A stretch of DNA of 64,000 nt, taken from positions 1 through 64,000 of the forward strand of contig JAQUXP010000007.1 in the NCBI GenBank assembly GCA_028692395.1. The letters are read 5' to 3'. The notes beneath the pieces are model-generated. The model was not told where the DNA came from, did not search any database, and saw only the letters and a list, made by a program, of their open reading frames with translations. Within the stretch, counting starts at the first letter, position 1. Every line of letters starts with the position of its first letter. Position numbers and translations under genes: made by a program. This DNA comes from Lachnospiraceae bacterium. Its GTDB lineage: Bacteria > Bacillota > Clostridia > Lachnospirales > Lachnospiraceae. Positions 50,136 to 59,746 of this stretch are shown here, in pieces.

Positions 50136-51427
50136 GTATCGTATATCAAGTCGCTATATTCATCATAACAGTACTAGAGACAGGCCTGGGCTTCGCTTTC
50201 TTCCATCTGCTCACGGGCAGTAAATATGAAAAAAAGTGGAAATGGGTTGTTGAAGACATTGGAATTTTATTGGCTGGTGTCGGGTGGTTTTGTAATCGTC
50301 AATTTGGATTAGTTTCTAATAATGAAATTATTCTCTATACTGTTATTTGTTTTTTTATAGTGACAATTTTAGGAAATAAGCAACGGCTAGTCAGCCTTGG
50401 CATTTTTTTGATTTATTTTACGACAGACGAGCTTTTTATTTTGATATGTGGTGTATTTTTTGCATGTCAGGTAGGAAAAAGACAGTACTTAGATAATATA
50501 CATTTTGGACCTGTGAATATATGGCGAATGATAGCTTATTTCATTGCATTTACCGTGATTTTCTGTATTTATGTTGTTTGTCGAAAACAAAGGGAATATT
50601 TCTGGGTTTGTCGAGGCAAAATTTTAATTTTTCTAGGCGCGAGTGAATGGCTCATATTTACATGGGCATTAGGGGAGCTTTTTCTCCATACAGCTGAAAG
50701 AAGTATATGGACATTAGGAATTTTGTTGTTTTTGGCGGTTAGTATAGTAATAATAATTGTTGCTTATATACATAATTTGATGGTACAGTCGGAAAGACAG
50801 CTGGCGGAACTAAAAAATGAATTATTGAAAAAAAATTATTATGAGACAAAGCAGCTACTTGAAAATAATATGATTACATTTCATGATTGGAAAAATCATA
50901 TGTTGATTTTAAAAGAGTATGCATCTAAAGGGGATATTGATAAGATAAAAGCGTATCTGAATAGGACAGGAAGTTCTGTAGATCTGCTTAGTCAATATAT
51001 CTGGAATGAAAATGAGGTAATAAATGTTATTGTTAATACGAAAATAATTGAGGCAAAGAGAAATAATATTAAACTTGACATTGAGGTAGAGAACGCTCTT
51101 CAAGGAGTGGCGGAATATGATTTGTGCAGTATACTAGCCAATCTTCTTGATAATTCCATAGAAGCATGCGTTAAGCTTTCGGAAGATAAAAGATGGATTA
51201 AACTTATCATCAGGCAAATATCGGATATTTCATTAATAAAAATCATCAATAGTGTTGGAGAAAAGCAGGGAGAAGATATACAAGATTATAAATCAAGCAA
51301 ACATGGAAATCATGGATATGGACTTTCTTCCATAAGAGGGGCTGTTGAAAAATATAAAGGAACTATGACGATAAAAAGAGATGATACTACGTTCAGCGTT
51401 ACAATTACTTTTTTTGGAGGAAAATGA
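50132..51427 (+). CDS. AgrC-like GHKL sensor histidine kinase (431 aa)
   Basis: The ATG at 50132 overlaps the regulator stop (ATGA), with TTGGAG upstream. Six or seven membrane helices in residues 1-210, then a coiled coil and kinase core: TFHDWKNHMLILKEYA (H-box), LLDNSIEAC (N-box), HGNHGYGLSSIRG (G-box). The multi-helix sensor without a large outside domain is that of AgrC/ComD receptors for small, often cyclic, peptides. It is followed directly by the precursor-peptide gene, so the sensed ligand may be the lanthipeptide itself. Confidence 0.88.
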   Translation: MSIVYQVAIFIITVLETGLGFAFFHLLTGSKYEKKWKWVVEDIGILLAGVGWFCNRQFGLVSNNEIILYTVICFFIVTILGNKQRLVSLGIFLIYFTTDELFILICGVFFACQVGKRQYLDNIHFGPVNIWRMIAYFIAFTVIFCIYVVCRKQREYFWVCRGKILIFLGASEWLIFTWALGELFLHTAERSIWTLGILLFLAVSIVIIIVAYIHNLMVQSERQLAELKNELLKKNYYETKQLLENNMITFHDWKNHMLILKEYASKGDIDKIKAYLNRTGSSVDLLSQYIWNENEVINVIVNTKIIEAKRNNIKLDIEVENALQGVAEYDLCSILANLLDNSIEACVKLSEDKRWIKLIIRQISDISLIKIINSVGEKQGEDIQDYKSSKHGNHGYGLSSIRGAVEKYKGTMTIKRDDTTFSVTITFFGGK

Positions 51428-51430
51428 AGG

Positions 51431-51571
51431 ATGAATGAGAAAGAAAAATATTCAGGTGAATTAGAAAGCGAGATTGAAGAAATAAGAAAAATGGATGAAG
51501 AGATAGAGGATGAACAAATCTTTTCTTTTTCTGGTTCCTGTGGACATATGTATACTATAATGTGTTGTTAA
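51431..51571 (+). CDS. lanA: Lanthipeptide precursor LanA (46 aa)
   Basis: Small ORF lying between the kinase stop and lanM. The leader (residues 2-29) is strongly acidic (ELESEIEEIRKMDEEIEDEQ), the predicted helical LanM recognition region; the tail FSFSGSCGHMYTIMCC has three Cys and four or five Ser/Thr for up to three thioether rings. No Gly-Gly or Gly-Ala cleavage site precedes the core, which is unusual for class II lanthipeptides. GGAGG lies about 11 bases upstream. It is in the same operon as the regulator, kinase and lanM genes. The core boundary cannot be fixed from sequence. Confidence 0.82.
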   Translation: MNEKEKYSGELESEIEEIRKMDEEIEDEQIFSFSGSCGHMYTIMCC

Positions 51572-51647
51572 TTTGTAAAAGTATAAAGGGGTAGGAGCGT
51601 AGGAGATATTTTCGAGAAATTTCTTCTATTCAGTTGTAGGGGCGAAA

Positions 51648-54600
51648 ATGTCAAAAGAATACTTTGTTCGAGAAGAAAAGCAAAATGATATTTATACAGA
51701 TAAGATTTGGTATGCAAAATGGCAAAAAATATTTAAAAAAAACACCGCCAGCATAATTAGTGAAGTTCAAAAGTCTCAAAAACTTTCAAAAAGAATGGGA
51801 TATTACCATTACCCCAAATATTCTGAAATATCGGATTACAATATGGAATGCAATGTGGAAATAGAAAATTATGTAGAAGTTTTCTGCAAGAGTGAAAGTA
51901 ACAAAATGCTGTTTACGTCATATTATCGGCAAGCGTTGTATTTGGGAACATTAACTTTAAAAAATAAAATAGATAATCAAAATTCATACACAAGTCTTAT
52001 CTATGGGGATTTTCTTCGAATATTATTTAGAGAACTGGAAGCAGTTAGCGTGAGAAACATAATTCATGAACTCCATGTGTGCAAAGATGAGGGACTATTA
52101 CAAGGTAGTAATCCGGTGGAAGAATATGAATATTATCAGGATCATTATCTTGAAGATCATGAATATAGAAAGCTGCTGAGTGAGAAGTATCCGGTTATGG
52201 ATAGTTGTATTTTTAAGACCATTGACAAAGTAACAGATAATGTTACTACGGTCATTAAAAACTTTACACATGATTTGCCGGAAATACAAGAAAAAATATT
52301 GAAAAGTAAATCAGCAGGTAAATTGCAGAAAATTAACGGAGGTATAGCAGATACCCATAAAGGCGGTAAGAATGTTCTGGAATTGATATTGGATACTGGA
52401 ATGAGAATTATATATAAGCCTCATTCTGTTAAGAATGAAGTGGAGTTTCAAAAATGGATAAAATTCTATTCGAGTAAATTGAACTTGACTTATTATCAAC
52501 CTGTAATCATAGAAAAAGATGGATATGGTTGGGAAGAATGTGTATCATATAAAGTTTGCAGCAAAGCAGAAGAAATTTCCAGGTTTTATTATCGCATGGG
52601 AATTTCGCTTTTTATTGCTTATGTATTTCAAACAAATGATCTGCATTTTGAAAATATCATAGTACATGGCGAAAATCCTGTATTTGTAGATATAGAGGCA
52701 ATAACAAAGTGCCGAAATAATATGTCTGATATGTCTGCGAATGAGAAAATACAAGAAATTATAAAGGAATCAGTGATGGCTACTGGAATTCTTCCCTCAT
52801 ATCATTGGCATAATTCTTTAGGAACAGGAGTTGACGTAAGCGCTATGGGACAAGAAGAGTATCAGAAGATGCCAATAAAGATTCCAGTTGTATCACATCC
52901 ATTTACATCGGATATCTGTATTACATATCGCTATGGAGAAATAAGAGGAGACAAAAATATTGTAAGACTAGATGGCGAAAAGGTAACAGCGGAGAAATAC
53001 ACCAAGGAAGTAATGCAGGGATTTAAAGATGCGTATCAGTATGCCGTGCACCATAAGCAGGAATTAAAATCGGAAGTAATAAAGGAAGGAAATCTTATAA
53101 GCAGATACCTGCTGAATGATACTCAAAAATATTCCATGGTGTTGACTGGTTCTTATCACCCATCCCTTATGATGGATGAAGCAGACAGAGAAATGTATAT
53201 GCATGTGCTGTGGAATGAGAACGATGAACTTACTTCCAAACGGAAGGTGATCCTGCAGTGTGAGATAGAGGATCTGCTGCAGGGAGACATTCCCTGCTTT
53301 GAAGTGAGATTGTGCGACAGAGAGCTATATTGGCATGATAAGGCAATCATTCATGAGTATCTGCCGGAAAGCCCATTAGATGGAATTCTGCGCAAAATTG
53401 ATGGTTTGGATCTGCAGGATAGAGAACAGCAGTTGACGTTCATAGATCTTGCGATGAATATGAAAGCTCATAAGAAAAACACAGAATTCGCTGATTCAGA
53501 GACAGAGAGTACGAAAGAGCAGATTGTGAGCAGCCTGGCAGAGCGGATGATTCAAACAGCTTTCTATGATAAGTATGGGCATGTGAACTGGATGAATTAT
53601 ATATGGGATAAGCATGGGCAACAGGGATGGAGAGCAAAACCCTGTGGCATATATTTTTATGATGGGCTGGCAGGTATAGCAATCGTATTTCAGATGCTGC
53701 TGCAGTCTCGGAAAATGCCGGAGGTATATCATAGAACTTTTGATATGGTTGTGCAACAGTTACAGGAATATACCGAGACTGTCTCAACAGATCTTAAAAA
53801 GGCGGAATCTACAAACAGTGGGCTCTACAACGGGGAGGCATCGGTAATGTGGGCCTATCTTCTTCTTTATCAGCTTACTGATGATAAGGCGTATTTGCAG
53901 TTGGGAAAAAAACATGCAGGTATAGTGCAGGAAATTGCTATGAAGGATTCCGGCGCTGATCTGCTGGATGGTAAAGCAGGAGCAATTAAGGGATTGCTGC
54001 AACTGTATGAAATTTGTAAAGAGAAAAAATACCTGGTTTGGGCAGAAAAGATAGAAGAAAAGCTGGCAGACGAAGCAATCAAAACAAATCAGGAGATGGC
54101 ATGGAAACCGGTGGATATGGAACATCCATTGCTTGGAATGGCACATGGAAATGCGGGGATATCTGAGGCATATAGGATGCTATATGCCTGCACAGGTTTT
54201 GAAGATTATTACAATAAGCTGGAGAAAGTAGTGCGCTATGAACATAACAGATTCGATAAGGAGACAGGAGAATGGAATGATTATCGTAACCCTCAGAATC
54301 CCAAAGTTTCCAAGAATGTACCAATAGCATGGTGTCATGGTTCAGGAGGAATTCTTTTATCAAGGTTAAGATTGAAGAAGATGCAGTTGAATCCAGTACT
54401 TGAACAGATGGTGAATGAAGATATTAAGCGGGCTTTACGTAAAATCGAAAAGAATTATGCAAGAGAAGAACGTTGTTTATGTCATGGCATGTGCGGAAAT
54501 AAAATCATACTGGAAGCAGGCAGAGCAGATTTGTGTAATATTGACTCGAAACGATCAGGAATTGCATTAGAAGACGATACGATGTTTCAAAAGCACTACA

Positions 54601-54710
54601 TGAATGTTACAAACATACAAGAAAAGTACAATATCGGAATGATGAGTGGATTTGGTGGAGTTTTAGGTTTTAGCGTTTGTAATCTCATCACAGAACATGA
54701 TATTTTGTGA
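51648..54710 (+). CDS. lanM: Class II lanthipeptide synthetase LanM (1020 aa)
   Basis: The N-terminal dehydratase (DUF4135) has IIYKPHSVKNEVEFQKWI and TNDLHFENIIVHGENPVFVDIEAI (about residues 325-350), the lipid-kinase-like active site that phosphorylates Ser/Thr. The C-terminal LanC-like cyclase (about 640-1015) has the zinc ligands Cys896 (IAWCHGSGGI), Cys945 and His946 (CLCHGMCGN). Length is typical for LanM. It would dehydrate and cyclise the 46-residue precursor encoded just upstream. The ribosome site is weak (GTAGGGG). No LanT-type peptidase transporter gene follows. Confidence 0.95.
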   Translation: MSKEYFVREEKQNDIYTDKIWYAKWQKIFKKNTASIISEVQKSQKLSKRMGYYHYPKYSEISDYNMECNVEIENYVEVFCKSESNKMLFTSYYRQALYLGTLTLKNKIDNQNSYTSLIYGDFLRILFRELEAVSVRNIIHELHVCKDEGLLQGSNPVEEYEYYQDHYLEDHEYRKLLSEKYPVMDSCIFKTIDKVTDNVTTVIKNFTHDLPEIQEKILKSKSAGKLQKINGGIADTHKGGKNVLELILDTGMRIIYKPHSVKNEVEFQKWIKFYSSKLNLTYYQPVIIEKDGYGWEECVSYKVCSKAEEISRFYYRMGISLFIAYVFQTNDLHFENIIVHGENPVFVDIEAITKCRNNMSDMSANEKIQEIIKESVMATGILPSYHWHNSLGTGVDVSAMGQEEYQKMPIKIPVVSHPFTSDICITYRYGEIRGDKNIVRLDGEKVTAEKYTKEVMQGFKDAYQYAVHHKQELKSEVIKEGNLISRYLLNDTQKYSMVLTGSYHPSLMMDEADREMYMHVLWNENDELTSKRKVILQCEIEDLLQGDIPCFEVRLCDRELYWHDKAIIHEYLPESPLDGILRKIDGLDLQDREQQLTFIDLAMNMKAHKKNTEFADSETESTKEQIVSSLAERMIQTAFYDKYGHVNWMNYIWDKHGQQGWRAKPCGIYFYDGLAGIAIVFQMLLQSRKMPEVYHRTFDMVVQQLQEYTETVSTDLKKAESTNSGLYNGEASVMWAYLLLYQLTDDKAYLQLGKKHAGIVQEIAMKDSGADLLDGKAGAIKGLLQLYEICKEKKYLVWAEKIEEKLADEAIKTNQEMAWKPVDMEHPLLGMAHGNAGISEAYRMLYACTGFEDYYNKLEKVVRYEHNRFDKETGEWNDYRNPQNPKVSKNVPIAWCHGSGGILLSRLRLKKMQLNPVLEQMVNEDIKRALRKIEKNYAREERCLCHGMCGNKIILEAGRADLCNIDSKRSGIALEDDTMFQKHYMNVTNIQEKYNIGMMSGFGGVLGFSVCNLITEHDIL

Positions 54711-54757
54711 AGTTTCCTTTTAACATGAATTGTGCAAAAAAAAGAGGTGATATGACA

Positions 54758-54786
54758 TTGTGTTATATCTGTGGAAATCCTATACT
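54758..54786 (+). promoter_or_regulatory. Promoter of the GH112 phosphorylase gene
   Basis: TTGTGT (54758-54763), 17 bp, TATACT (54781-54786). A TTGTGCAA half-site lies at 54730-54737, the same half-site found before the sugar transporter operon. Confidence 0.5.
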
Positions 54787-54863
54787 CTGATTATAAGAAG
54801 GACCTTGTCTGCAAACAGACATTGAGCCAAAAGGGTGTATCATGGATACAGGGAGGAAAAACT

Positions 54864-57026
54864 ATGTCAAAAACAAAGGGTCGTGTCACACTTCCAAGTG
54901 AAAGTAATTTTCTGAAGGAAACCAGGGAAATGTTAGAGCGCTGGGGTGCAGATGCACTTCGAGACAGCGATGGAACCAAATTGAGTGATGATGTCAAGAA
55001 GCTGGATGCAAAGATTTACACAACCTACTTCGTGGCAAGAGGACACAATGAATTCGCCAGGGAGCATATGGAGGAATGCCAGCAGCTCTATCTCATGTCG
55101 AAGAGACAGACTGCATATGGGGACCGCATAGCCATCCAGTTTATGGATGGATTTTATGATGAGCAGGTGATTCCGGATTATCTGCATGATCCAAAGAAGT
55201 GGTGGGAAGTCATAGACCGCACTACCCAGATGATCGTTTCGGTGGAGGAATGGGAGCTGGACAAAGAGAGTCACAGGGTTACCATCGAGCATGCAAAGGC
55301 TTTCCATGAGTATACGGTTTCTTTTCTGGTATATGCTATCTGGGATCCGACCCAGATGTATAATCACATTACCAATAACTGGGGGGACAAGCCCCATGAT
55401 ATTCCCTTTGATGTGAGACAGACCAGCTCGGGAATATTTGCCAGAGAATATCTAAGACAGTGGCTGACAGAGAATCCGGATACGGATGTGGTGAGATTTA
55501 CGACCTTTTTCTATCATTTCACGCTGGTATTCAACAATCATAGAAAAGAAAAATTCGTGGACTGGTTTGGCTATGGAGCTACGGTGTCTGTGAAAGCATT
55601 GGAGCAGTTCGAAAAAGAGTATGGTTATGCCTTGAGACCGGAGGATATTGTGGATAACGGTTACTATAATTCCACCTTTCGTGTACCCGCCAGACATTAT
55701 CTGGATTATATGGATTTTATCCAGAGATTCGTGGCAAAGCAGGCGAAGGAACTGGTAGATATTGCCCATGATGCAGGCAAAGAGGCTATGATGTTCTTAG
55801 GGGACAACTGGATTGGAACAGAACCCTACGGAAAATATTTTGAGAGCATCGGTTTGGATGCCGTAGTGGGAAGCGTTGGCGGTGGAGCAACACTTCGTCT
55901 GATCGCCGATATTCCCGGAGTGAAGTACACAGAGGGAAGATTCCTGCCATATTTCTTCCCGGATACTTTTTATGAGGGAAATGATCCCTGTATTGAGGCT
56001 ATTGACAACTGGCTTTCAGCAAGACGTGCAATTATGAGAAAGCCTGTAGATCGTATAGGCTACGGTGGATACTTAAGTCTTGCCTATAAGTTCCCGAAGT
56101 TTGTTGACTACGTGGAAAACATGACCGATGAGTTCCGTCTGATCTATGACAATATCCATGGAATACAGCCATACTGCGGCTTAAAGGTGGCAGTTCTTAA
56201 TTCCTGGGGAAAACTTCGTTCCTGGCAGGCTTATATGGTTGCACATGCACTGTGGTACAAGCAGACCTACTCCTACTTTGGAATGCTGGAGTCCTTGAGC
56301 GGCGCAAGTGTTGATGTGTGCTTTATCAGTTTCGAGGATATTCGTCAACATGGAATCCCGGAGGATATTGATGTCATCATCAATGCCGGAGATGCTATGA
56401 CCGCTTTTTCTGGTGGCGAAGAGTGGCTTGACGAGGATATGGTAACCTTGATTCGTAAGTGGGTTTACAACGGCGGTGGTTTTGTGGGCATCGGTGAACC
56501 ATCTGCGATTCATCACGGGGGAAGATTCTTCCAGCTGGCAGATGTGCTGGGTGTAGACAAAGAGCTGGGCTTTACACTGTCTACAGATAAGTACTTTAAA
56601 GACGAGATTTCCGGTCATTTTATCCGGGAAGACAGAGACAAGGCTTTTGACTTTGGTGAGGGAATGAAAAATGTTTATGCCCTTGCTGAAGATACTGAGA
56701 TTGTAGAATACTCAAACCATGAGGTTCATGTGGCAGCTCATTCCTATGGAAAAGGAAGAGGAGTCTATCTTGCAGGACTTCCTTACAGCTATGAGAACAC
56801 AAGACTTCTGATCCGCTCCCTGTACTATGCAGCAGCCAGAGAAAGCAGCATGAAGCTTTGGTATGCAGAGAATCTTAACTGTGAAGTTCATGCGTATCCG
56901 GAAGCTGGAAAATATGCGGTTATTAACAATCTAAATGAGGCTCAGACAACGAAAGTATATGACGGTGAAGGCAGGATGGAAGAGATTCACATGAAGCCCT
57001 GTGAGATTATCTGGAAAGAGATATAA
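54864..57026 (+). CDS. lnpA: 1,3-beta-galactosyl-N-acetylhexosamine phosphorylase, GH112 (720 aa)
   Basis: The ATG at 54864 follows GGGAGGAA. The sequence starts KGRVTLPSESNF and contains YFVARGHNEFAREHM, HDIPFDVRQTSSGIFAREYL, EAMMFLGDNWIGTEPYGKYF (with the catalytic Asp region) and KYTEGRFLPYFFPDTF, characteristic of GH112. The enzyme splits galacto-N-biose or lacto-N-biose with phosphate in the cytoplasm, giving galactose 1-phosphate and GalNAc or GlcNAc. Length equals the family's usual 700-760. Together with NahK (63034) it forms the Leloir-linked LNB/GNB pathway. Confidence 0.93.
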   Translation: MSKTKGRVTLPSESNFLKETREMLERWGADALRDSDGTKLSDDVKKLDAKIYTTYFVARGHNEFAREHMEECQQLYLMSKRQTAYGDRIAIQFMDGFYDEQVIPDYLHDPKKWWEVIDRTTQMIVSVEEWELDKESHRVTIEHAKAFHEYTVSFLVYAIWDPTQMYNHITNNWGDKPHDIPFDVRQTSSGIFAREYLRQWLTENPDTDVVRFTTFFYHFTLVFNNHRKEKFVDWFGYGATVSVKALEQFEKEYGYALRPEDIVDNGYYNSTFRVPARHYLDYMDFIQRFVAKQAKELVDIAHDAGKEAMMFLGDNWIGTEPYGKYFESIGLDAVVGSVGGGATLRLIADIPGVKYTEGRFLPYFFPDTFYEGNDPCIEAIDNWLSARRAIMRKPVDRIGYGGYLSLAYKFPKFVDYVENMTDEFRLIYDNIHGIQPYCGLKVAVLNSWGKLRSWQAYMVAHALWYKQTYSYFGMLESLSGASVDVCFISFEDIRQHGIPEDIDVIINAGDAMTAFSGGEEWLDEDMVTLIRKWVYNGGGFVGIGEPSAIHHGGRFFQLADVLGVDKELGFTLSTDKYFKDEISGHFIREDRDKAFDFGEGMKNVYALAEDTEIVEYSNHEVHVAAHSYGKGRGVYLAGLPYSYENTRLLIRSLYYAAARESSMKLWYAENLNCEVHAYPEAGKYAVINNLNEAQTTKVYDGEGRMEEIHMKPCEIIWKEI

Positions 57027-57062
57027 GGAGATAGCATGCACGGGGAAGGAGAAGGTATTACC

Positions 57063-58508
57063 ATGGAGAAGAAACCCAATATTGTACTTATTATGGTAGA
57101 CCAGATGCGTGGAGACTGTATGGGATTCGCAGGACATCCGGATGTGAAAACACCATATATCGATTCCCTGGCCTCGGAAGGGATCTATTATCCCAATGCA
57201 TATTCTGCCTGTCCTACCTGTGTGCCTGCCAGGGCAGTCCTTCATACGGGACTGTCCCAGAGGGGCTGTGGAAAGGTGGGCTATGAGGACCGGGTAGACT
57301 GGAATTATGGCTGTACCATGGCAGGAGAATTATCCAAGGCAGGATATTATACCCAGTGTGTGGGAAAGATGCATGTTCACCCACTGCGAAACTATCTGGG
57401 CTTTCACAATGTGGAATTGCACGACGGCTATCTTCATGAGTACAGATATCCCGATGTGGCATATTCTGAGAATCAGCTTCAGGCAGACGATTATTTTCAC
57501 TGGCTGAAGGAGGAAAAGGGAATCAGTGCTGATGTGACCGATACGGGTCTGGACTGTAATTCCTGGGTGGCAAGACCGTGGATCTACGAAGAAAAATACC
57601 ATCCCACCAACTGGGTTACCTCGAGAAGCATCGATTTTCTGAGGAGGAGAGATCCGAGACAGCCGTTTTTCCTGATGACTTCCTATGTCAGACCCCATGC
57701 GCCCTTCGACGCACCACAGTATTATTTTGATCTGTATCAGAATAAAAAATTAAAGCCTCCGGTTTATGGAGACTGGGATGATGTGGAGGACTGGCAGGAG
57801 CGTGGATGGAACTATCATTCTCAGACAGGTCCCAATGATCCGGAACTGCTTCGCCAGGAGATGATCGGTTATTATGCCTGCATTACTCATCTGGATCATC
57901 AGATCGGAAGACTTTTGATGGCACTGGTGGAACATCAGCTCATGGATAATACGGTAATTTTATTTACTTCAGATCATGGAGATATGATGGGAGACCATCA
58001 TCTATGTCAGAAAGGGCTGCCTTATCAGGGGAGTGTTCATATTCCCATGATTCTTTCGGGTCCGGAACATCTGATTGGGAAGAGAAAGCAGGTGGATGAG
58101 TCCTTGGTGGAGCTTCGGGATGTCATGCCAACCTTCCTCGATTTTGCCGGAGGCAAAATCCCCAAAACACTGGAAGGGCAAAGTATACGGCACGGATTGA
58201 CCCGGGAATACCTTCAGGGAGAACACACCTATGGAAAGAAATCCCATCAGTTTATACTGACAAAACAGGATAAATATATATGGTTTTCCCAGACCGGGAA
58301 GGAACAGTACTTTAACCTGGAAAAGGATCCAAAGGAAACACATAATGTCATAGAGGATCCCCAATATAAGGAGCGGATTGCCTGTCTGAGAGACCTGCTG
58401 GTAAAAGAGCTTACCGGCAGGGAAGAAGGCTATAGCGATGGAACCCGTCTGATTCCGGGACGCCCCTTCCAGACAACGCTTTGCAATGTGAAGGAAAGAA
58501 ACTGCTGA
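57063..58508 (+). CDS. Cysteine-type sulfatase (481 aa)
   Basis: Type I sulfatase: PNIVLIMVDQMRGD (metal-binding Asp13) and CPTCVPAR, the C-x-P-x-R motif with Cys53 to be converted to formylglycine by an anaerobic maturase (anSME, not in the window), then GKMHVHP and LFTSDHGDMMGDHH (about residues 305-318). No signal peptide, so it acts in the cytoplasm. An alternative ATG at 57036 has its own AGGAGA site and would add nine residues (MHGEGEGIT). The position after GH112 suggests desulfation of an imported mucin-type sugar. Confidence 0.88.
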   Translation: MEKKPNIVLIMVDQMRGDCMGFAGHPDVKTPYIDSLASEGIYYPNAYSACPTCVPARAVLHTGLSQRGCGKVGYEDRVDWNYGCTMAGELSKAGYYTQCVGKMHVHPLRNYLGFHNVELHDGYLHEYRYPDVAYSENQLQADDYFHWLKEEKGISADVTDTGLDCNSWVARPWIYEEKYHPTNWVTSRSIDFLRRRDPRQPFFLMTSYVRPHAPFDAPQYYFDLYQNKKLKPPVYGDWDDVEDWQERGWNYHSQTGPNDPELLRQEMIGYYACITHLDHQIGRLLMALVEHQLMDNTVILFTSDHGDMMGDHHLCQKGLPYQGSVHIPMILSGPEHLIGKRKQVDESLVELRDVMPTFLDFAGGKIPKTLEGQSIRHGLTREYLQGEHTYGKKSHQFILTKQDKYIWFSQTGKEQYFNLEKDPKETHNVIEDPQYKERIACLRDLLVKELTGREEGYSDGTRLIPGRPFQTTLCNVKERNC

Positions 58509-58511
58509 TGC

Positions 58512-59447
58512 TCAAGGCTGGATACCGTCCGAGATTACTTTTACAGAGTAGGCGTACTCAGAGGGTGTCATGCCTGCAATCTTTTTAAACTGTCTGGAAA
58601 AATAATGGACGGAGGAATATCCCAGTGCGTCAGAGATCTGGGTAAAATTCATATGGTTGGCACGAATGTGCTCCTTGGCTGCGGCAATCTTCATCCTGGA
58701 AAAATAGTTGATGATGCCGCAGCCGCTTTGTTCATTAAAGATTTTCTGTACCTGGGAACTTCCTACATGAAGCTCCTGACAGATCTGATCAATCGTGAGC
58801 TGCTTATCAATATTTTCCTGGAGATAGGCAATCAGCTGCTCACAAAGCTGTTGATCATTCTTTTGTTTTACGGTCTTTTTTGTGGCATCCGTGCCCTCAA
58901 AGGTATCCATGGGACTCTCAATCCGGTAGGTACTTTCTGTGTCCTTCCGGATAAAACGGATTAATAATTGTTCCAGATTTGTCTTAATCAGCTGGAGGCT
59001 TCCAAAGGGAGCCTCCTCTTTGCATTCCAGTTCATTTAAGTAGGGATCGTCGAGTCTGGAGGAGAAGGTATGAAGCGCTTCCGTGATCAGATGGGCAAGG
59101 AGTGTACGCTCGCTCTCTCCGATTTTCAATATCTTATTGTGAAAATATTCCATGGAGGGGGAATCACAGTAAAAGGCAATCACTACAAGATTGGGCGCAA
59201 TAGTCCCATTTGCACGGACATTATGGAACTCATTTGGCTTATGAAAGATAATATCTCCCTTTTTCAGGATATGCTCCTGCTCGTCCGCCATAACGATAAC
59301 TTCTCCCTTATCCACGCAAAGAAATTCCCAGAAATCGTGATGCTCACCGGGAAAATAGAAATCACTGCTATATTCAAAATAGTGAATGGTAATAATATCT
59401 GTGACGTTGATTTCCTCTGTAAGAGGGGTTAATTTAAAATTTGGCAT
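58512..59447 (-). CDS. AraC-family regulator of the sugar locus (311 aa)
   Basis: Cupin sensor (about residues 20-100: EHHDFWEFLCVDKGEVIVMADEQEHILKKGDIIFHKPNEFHNV) and AraC domain (about 205-305: CEQLIAYLQENIDKQLTIDQICQELHVGSSQVQKIFNEQSGCGIINYF, ISDALGYSSVHYFSRQFKKIAGMTPSEYA). Divergent from the ABC transporter operon and convergent with the sulfatase gene (3 bases apart). The likely activator of the GH112 and transporter genes. Confidence 0.9.
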   Translation of the reverse strand: MPNFKLTPLTEEINVTDIITIHYFEYSSDFYFPGEHHDFWEFLCVDKGEVIVMADEQEHILKKGDIIFHKPNEFHNVRANGTIAPNLVVIAFYCDSPSMEYFHNKILKIGESERTLLAHLITEALHTFSSRLDDPYLNELECKEEAPFGSLQLIKTNLEQLLIRFIRKDTESTYRIESPMDTFEGTDATKKTVKQKNDQQLCEQLIAYLQENIDKQLTIDQICQELHVGSSQVQKIFNEQSGCGIINYFSRMKIAAAKEHIRANHMNFTQISDALGYSSVHYFSRQFKKIAGMTPSEYAYSVKVISDGIQP

Positions 59448-59746
59448 AGTATCGTCTCCTCAAAACTATTATAACCTATTCTGAGAAAATGTGTAGTCTT
59501 GAAATCACATTTACAGGTAAAAATGAATTAAGGACAGAAAATGACATGCAAATGACGAAGAAGAAAAAAGAGCAGGAAAAAACGGGAATATAGTTGCACA
59601 AAAGAAATGCAATATTCAAAAATATGATTGTGCACATTTACTGACGAATCGTGTAAAGCTTTTTTTCCTCAAGATGGTATGATGAACTTACAACAAACGA
59701 GCACCTTAGAGGTAAGGTAACGTCAAGAATAAAGGAGGAATAAGGT
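59448..59746. promoter_or_regulatory. Divergent control region of AraC and sugar-transporter operon
   Basis: Holds TTGCACAA (59594-59601) and the inverted TTGTGCA (59628-59634), a plausible AraC-protein site, and an extended -10 (TGGTATGAT, 59675-59683) for the transporter operon. No coding sequence seen. Confidence 0.5.

Noticed and set aside
54752..54790. 12-codon ORF MTLCYICGNPIL after a GAGGTG site
   Set aside because: It overlaps the likely GH112 promoter and stops after 12 codons; too short to support.
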